Source: a virus. Taken from it: a DNA stretch of 36,450 nucleotides. A model generated the notes under the pieces. The model made no database searches, was not told where the DNA came from, and saw only the letters and a list, made by a program, of their open reading frames with translations. Below, piece after piece: positions 33,058-36,450 of the stretch. The DNA is taken from positions 1-36,450 of the IMG/VR virus record IMGVR_UViG_3300013094_000137. The stretch is one strand, 5' to 3'. A program made the position numbers and the translations under genes. Within the stretch, counting starts at the first letter, position 1. Each line of letters opens with the position of its first letter.

Positions 33058-35523
33058 ATGGCTAAGAAACCTAAAAATCCAGAACCACTTAAACTATCGG
33101 ATATTCCAGCCGATCAGATGACACCAGCTATTCGCGCACAGGTTGCAGCTGCTCAAGCTCAAATTGCTGCAGCTGCATCTATTTCCGAATCCGCTGAAGA
33201 AATAGCTCAAGCTACTGAAGAAGCATTAAAACCAGAGAAAACAAAAACTCTAAAACAATCTGCTCGTGAAACGAACATTCAAACATTTGAGAAAGTTTTT
33301 CCATCTCTAACCAAGTTACTTGATTCTGTTGCTCAGAGCAAAGAAGAAAGAGATAAGAAAAATCAGGCAGACGAAAGAGCTGCCGAACAAGCAAAACTTG
33401 CTATGGAAGAACTTACTGACAAGCAAGATGATGCTAATTTAGAATTAAAAAACATCACCACACAAATAAAGTCGACTAACAAATCTCTTGGTGATATTAC
33501 CAAAGTTTTGGTTGAAATTAAAACAGCCATTCAGCAATTGGGTAACAATGGCAGTGGACTTAGCCCACTCGATTTTCTTGATGAAGGTAAAGGTGCTCGT
33601 CGCGGACTTGGTAAAAGTGTAGCGAAAGGTGGCGCAAGAGGCGCAGCGCGTGGCGCTGTTCGCGAACTTGGTGGTGGCTCGCTATTAAAAGGTGTTGGTA
33701 AAATAGGCGGTGGCGCTCTCCTTGGCGGTGGTCTTGAAGCATATGATGAATACCAACAATCAGGTAATGTAGGAAGAGCTGCTAGTGCTGGTGTTGGTGG
33801 AACAGCTGGTGGTGCTCTTGGCGCATGGGGTGGCGCGGCTGCTGGTGCTGCTCTCGGATCTGTTGTTCCTATTGTAGGAACTGCTATTGGTGGTACTATT
33901 GGAGCTATTCTCGGCGGCATGGGCGGAAGCATGCTCGGTGGTTCAGCTGGTAAGGGAGTATATGATTATGCTACAAAACCATCTACTCCTGGACAATCAA
34001 ACGCGATTGCTTCTCTCGAGGAAAAACAAAAAGCTGCTGAAAAAGAAAAAGATTTAAACGATCTTACATTTACAGCAAAATCTGTTACGTTCAAAGCTGA
34101 CACAATCAGTTTCAATTCAACTAATATGTCAACTGGGCAACAGCAACAAACAGGCGCTCAGCAACAAGCATCAACCACAACTCCATCCGTTCCTTCAGGT
34201 GGTGCTACACAAGCTGTTGCGCCGCAGGGTGGTACAGGCGCTGCTCCGACTGGATCTGGTGCTGGTGGGGGTACAGGCGCTGCTGGTGGCGAAGCTGGTG
34301 CTGGTGGTGTTGATCAAGTTCTTGCTACAATCAGAAAAAGAGAATCGGGCGGTAATTATAATGCTCGAGCAAAAGGATCATCTGCTTCTGGTGCTTATCA
34401 ATTTATCGACAGCACATGGCAAAGTCTTACTCGAAAATATAAAATCGGTGGTGAATATAAGAGCGCAGGCAGCGCTCCCGCACAGATTCAAGATCAAGTT
34501 GCAAGAGCATATGTTTCAGACATTTTAAAACAAAATGGTGGTGACGTATCAAAAGTTCCATTAGTTTGGTATACTGGTAACGCTCAGGGGCAAATGTCTG
34601 CGAAAGCATTAGCTGCCAATGGTGGAATGACAGCACAAGCTTATCAATCTAAGTGGATGAATGATTTTTCTAAAACTGGTGGTGGTGGTGTGACTGCTTC
34701 TACTGGCGCATTAGGTCCAGGAGATAATCGTGCAGCTGCTCGCAGAATGGAAATGGGTAGCGGTCAAGTAGGTGCTGGTGCTGGTGGAGCTCCAACTAAT
34801 TTGGGCGCCGAAAGTGGCAGAATGTCAATAGGTGGAATGGATGGTGTTAGCCCAGCGCTGGCTGAAGCTTTAAGTGCTGCAGCATCCGAATATTTTCAAG
34901 CAACTGGTAAAAAGATTCAAGTTACTTCTGGTAGAAGAGATTCGCAAAAACAAGCTAAACTCTATCAAGATTATATTTCTGGAAAATCTCCATATCCCGC
35001 AGCGAAACCTGGCACAAGCAAACATGAACGTGGATTAGCTGCAGACATTAATCGTGCCGATGCAGATGCTATGGATAAAATGGGCATTCTTGCTCGTCAT
35101 GGATTACATCGCCCAGTAAGAGGCGATCCAGTCCATATCGAATACATGGGTGGTGGTCCATCTGGTGAACAAATAGCGGAGGCTATGCCAAAACCACAAA
35201 TTACAAGTAGCAGCACATTAACGCCGAAGGAAAGCTCAACATTATCCACTGCGATGGGTCCACGTGGTAATCTCTCTGATGCATCAGCTGCTCTACAACC
35301 AAACAAACCGACCAAAGGTACACAGCTTTCAACTGCAAGTACGAACGATCAAGTCAGTCAAAGATCATCTTCGACTGCTCTTCAACAATCACAATCAACT
35401 CCTAAAACTGCAGCACCGAAAGGTAAAGATGTTGAAGGTAAGTTTGATTCAAGCAATGCTGGGCATGTTGAACCAATTGATGCTTCGAAAAGATTTAAAG
35501 ATCTTTATGAACTTGGGGAATAA
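33058..35523 (+). CDS. Tape measure/hub-like protein with transglycosylase-like and M15 peptidase domains
   Basis: An 821-aa protein. Residues about 30-160 are Ala/Gln/Lys-rich coiled coil (QSKEERDKKNQADERAAEQA). Residues 180-300 are glycine-zipper, membrane-active-looking (GGALGAWGGAAAGAALGSVV). Residues about 420-535 form a lysozyme-like/SLT-type domain with catalytic Glu429 in RKRESGGNYNA and GAYQFIDSTWQSL. Residues about 590-698 form an M15/VanY-type zinc peptidase: TSGRRDSQKQAKLYQ, SKHERGLAADIN and VHIEY give ligands His656, Asp663 and His693. So it should cut both glycan strands and stem peptides of peptidoglycan, replacing the lysozyme missing from the gp5-like protein. A Ser/Thr/Gln-rich tail follows. 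Position after a chaperone frameshift pair suggests the tape measure (gp29 role). Confidence 0.78.
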   Translation: MAKKPKNPEPLKLSDIPADQMTPAIRAQVAAAQAQIAAAASISESAEEIAQATEEALKPEKTKTLKQSARETNIQTFEKVFPSLTKLLDSVAQSKEERDKKNQADERAAEQAKLAMEELTDKQDDANLELKNITTQIKSTNKSLGDITKVLVEIKTAIQQLGNNGSGLSPLDFLDEGKGARRGLGKSVAKGGARGAARGAVRELGGGSLLKGVGKIGGGALLGGGLEAYDEYQQSGNVGRAASAGVGGTAGGALGAWGGAAAGAALGSVVPIVGTAIGGTIGAILGGMGGSMLGGSAGKGVYDYATKPSTPGQSNAIASLEEKQKAAEKEKDLNDLTFTAKSVTFKADTISFNSTNMSTGQQQQTGAQQQASTTTPSVPSGGATQAVAPQGGTGAAPTGSGAGGGTGAAGGEAGAGGVDQVLATIRKRESGGNYNARAKGSSASGAYQFIDSTWQSLTRKYKIGGEYKSAGSAPAQIQDQVARAYVSDILKQNGGDVSKVPLVWYTGNAQGQMSAKALAANGGMTAQAYQSKWMNDFSKTGGGGVTASTGALGPGDNRAAARRMEMGSGQVGAGAGGAPTNLGAESGRMSIGGMDGVSPALAEALSAAASEYFQATGKKIQVTSGRRDSQKQAKLYQDYISGKSPYPAAKPGTSKHERGLAADINRADADAMDKMGILARHGLHRPVRGDPVHIEYMGGGPSGEQIAEAMPKPQITSSSTLTPKESSTLSTAMGPRGNLSDASAALQPNKPTKGTQLSTASTNDQVSQRSSSTALQQSQSTPKTAAPKGKDVEGKFDSSNAGHVEPIDASKRFKDLYELGE

Positions 35524-35527
35524 AAAA

Positions 35528-35544
35528 GGGGAGCTTGGCTCCCC
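35528..35544. terminator. Two-way hairpin terminator between convergent genes
   Basis: GGGGAGC (35528-35534), loop TTG, GCTCCCC (35538-35544) forms a perfect 7-bp GC-rich stem. On the minus strand it is followed by TTTTTTATT, a strong U tract; on the plus strand by CTTCTCTTTT, a weaker one. It lies in the 29-nt gap between the 821-aa gene and gp32. Confidence 0.8.
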
Positions 35545-35552
35545 CTTCTCTT

Positions 35553-36450
35553 TTAGTTATTGGCTAATTTCTCAAAAAAAGCCATATCATCATCTTCGTC
35601 TTCATCATCCAATTTCGGAGCAGCTGCTAGCGTCTCCTTCAACCTTGGAGCTGGAGTCGATGGGATTTCATCTTCATCAACTTGCTTCTTTGAAACATAG
35701 TCACCATCAAGACCAAGCACCTTATTCAACTTAGCCTTCAACTCATCATAAGACTTGAATTGGCTTGGAGCAATTAACTCTTGAAGCGAATATGCTTGCT
35801 TCCAGATTTTCTCCATCTCATCATCGTCCTCTGATAATGGACCAGAAGAAGCGAACTCAGACTTATCGTAGTTACGATAGCCTTCAACGTTGCGAATCTT
35901 CAGCTTGAAGTTAGCGCCATCCCAAAGATCAAAAGGATTCATCGGAGCTTCATCAGCGAACTGAGGATTCATTGCTTCGTTGAGCTTGTCAAAGATCTTC
36001 TTGCCGTACTTGAACAAGAATACCTTGCCTTCGTTTTCAGGATTGTTTTGATCGGTGATAACGTAGATGTTACTAATAAATGTCAGCTTACGCTTTTGCT
36101 TACGAGCAATTTCCTTATCAGACTCAAGACCAGAATTCCAGAGCTGAGTGTTATACTCGCCGACTGGATCGTTCTTGCCGATAGTTGTCAAAGAGTTCTC
36201 AATATACCATGAGCCAGTTGGACCTTTGAACCCATGAGAGAACAAACGAACAAAAGGAACATCTTCTTCGCCTGGAGCAGGAAGGAAGCGGATAACTGCG
36301 TAGCCATTGCCAGCTTTATCCACATTAGGATACCAATAACGATCGTCATTAGACTTATCGTTTTGACCACCACTGAGTTTGGAAAGTTCTGAAGTCAGCT
36401 TCTCGAGTGACTTCTTGCCTGATTGTGCTTTGAGTTTTGCAAAGTTTGAC
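35553..36450 (-). CDS. 32: Single-stranded DNA-binding protein gp32 (lacks only its start codon in window)
   Basis: The frame runs from its stop at 35553 to the window edge. The last base gives the G of a likely ATG, so the protein would be about 299 aa, MSNFAKLKAQSGKKSLEKLT at its start. It matches T4 gp32 (301 aa): DKAGNGYAVIRFLPAPGEED (T4 [20 protein letters not shown]), SHGFKGPTGSWYIENS, NPENEGKVFLFKYGKKIFDK, and WDGANFKLKIRNVEGYRNYD. The acidic end (LDDEDEDDDMAFFEKLANN) is the partner-binding tail. The T4 zinc site (His64, Cys77, Cys87, Cys90) is not kept: the histidine of SHGF remains, but ENSLTTIGKNDPVGEYN has no cysteine. gp32 coats single-stranded DNA in replication and recombination. 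It converges with the structural genes and is probably an early/middle gene. Confidence 0.94.
   Translation of the reverse strand, partial: SNFAKLKAQSGKKSLEKLTSELSKLSGGQNDKSNDDRYWYPNVDKAGNGYAVIRFLPAPGEEDVPFVRLFSHGFKGPTGSWYIENSLTTIGKNDPVGEYNTQLWNSGLESDKEIARKQKRKLTFISNIYVITDQNNPENEGKVFLFKYGKKIFDKLNEAMNPQFADEAPMNPFDLWDGANFKLKIRNVEGYRNYDKSEFASSGPLSEDDDEMEKIWKQAYSLQELIAPSQFKSYDELKAKLNKVLGLDGDYVSKKQVDEDEIPSTPAPRLKETLAAAPKLDDEDEDDDMAFFEKLANN

Noticed and set aside
33531-33932. Minus-strand proline/alanine-rich frame opposite the 821-aa gene
   Set aside because: It is the complement of the glycine-zipper coding stretch; Gly/Ala codons read backward give Pro/Ala, and no start signal is present.
35264-35734. 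Plus-strand frame running across the end of the 821-aa gene into gp32
   Set aside because: It crosses the hairpin terminator and two well-supported genes, and its composition is that of an out-of-frame reading.

Overview
This window is a late structural segment of a T4-type myovirus (contractile-tailed phage), AT-rich and tightly packed. The relevant landmarks are a gp25/gp6/gp7/gp8 baseplate wedge block in T4 order, gp53, a gp5-type hub, a gp48-type tube cap, a gp4 head-completion nuclease, a gp26-type hub chaperone, a gp32 single-strand binding protein and TATAAATA-like late promoters. Many baseplate proteins are much longer than in T4, and the accessory fibre genes resemble those of marine T4-like phages (cyanophage or pelagiphage type). 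The bacterial host cannot be told from this sequence.

Layout. (1) 1-9131, minus strand: a fibre and adhesin cassette. It holds a fibre protein cut by the window edge, a 998-aa fibre with a LamG-like domain, a 68-aa coiled-coil protein, an 844-aa fibre, an 88-aa mini-fibre, a 220-aa baseplate-associated protein, a 683-aa repeat fibre and a 72-aa coiled-coil protein. (2) 9133-16523, minus: two large baseplate/fibre-attachment proteins of 836 and 1616 aa. The second starts with a DUF4815-type region and carries a Hint (Hedgehog/intein-type) domain near its C-terminus. (3) 16532-29740, minus: the baseplate proper, with gp8, gp7, gp6, gp25, a beta-helix spike, a gp5 OB-fold hub protein, a gp27-like hub protein, gp53 and a gp48-like tube cap. 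Several of these genes overlap by 1 nt. (4) 29778-35523, plus, divergent: gp4, a conserved neck-region protein, a gp54/gp19-like tube-fold protein, a gp26-like chaperone with a probable -1 frameshift extension, a small membrane protein, and an 821-aa protein joining a tape-measure-like N-terminal half to a lytic transglycosylase-like domain and an M15 peptidase. (5) 35553-36450, minus, convergent: gp32, complete except for most of its start codon. A hairpin terminator sits between the convergent genes.

How it fits together: gp27-like, gp5-like and spike proteins build the hub. gp6, gp7, gp8, gp25 and gp53 build the wedges. gp48- and gp54-like proteins start the tube. The gp26-like chaperone and the 821-aa protein belong to hub and tape-measure assembly and to cell-wall penetration. 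The fibre cassette recognises the host. Most interesting points: a perfect T TTT TTT slip site joining gp26 to a start-less 61-codon frame, a Hint domain inside a baseplate/fibre protein, a beta-rich module found in several otherwise unrelated baseplate proteins, and the gp5 functions split over three genes. No gap longer than 300 bases lacks a gene. I saw no tRNA, CRISPR array or insertion sequence.
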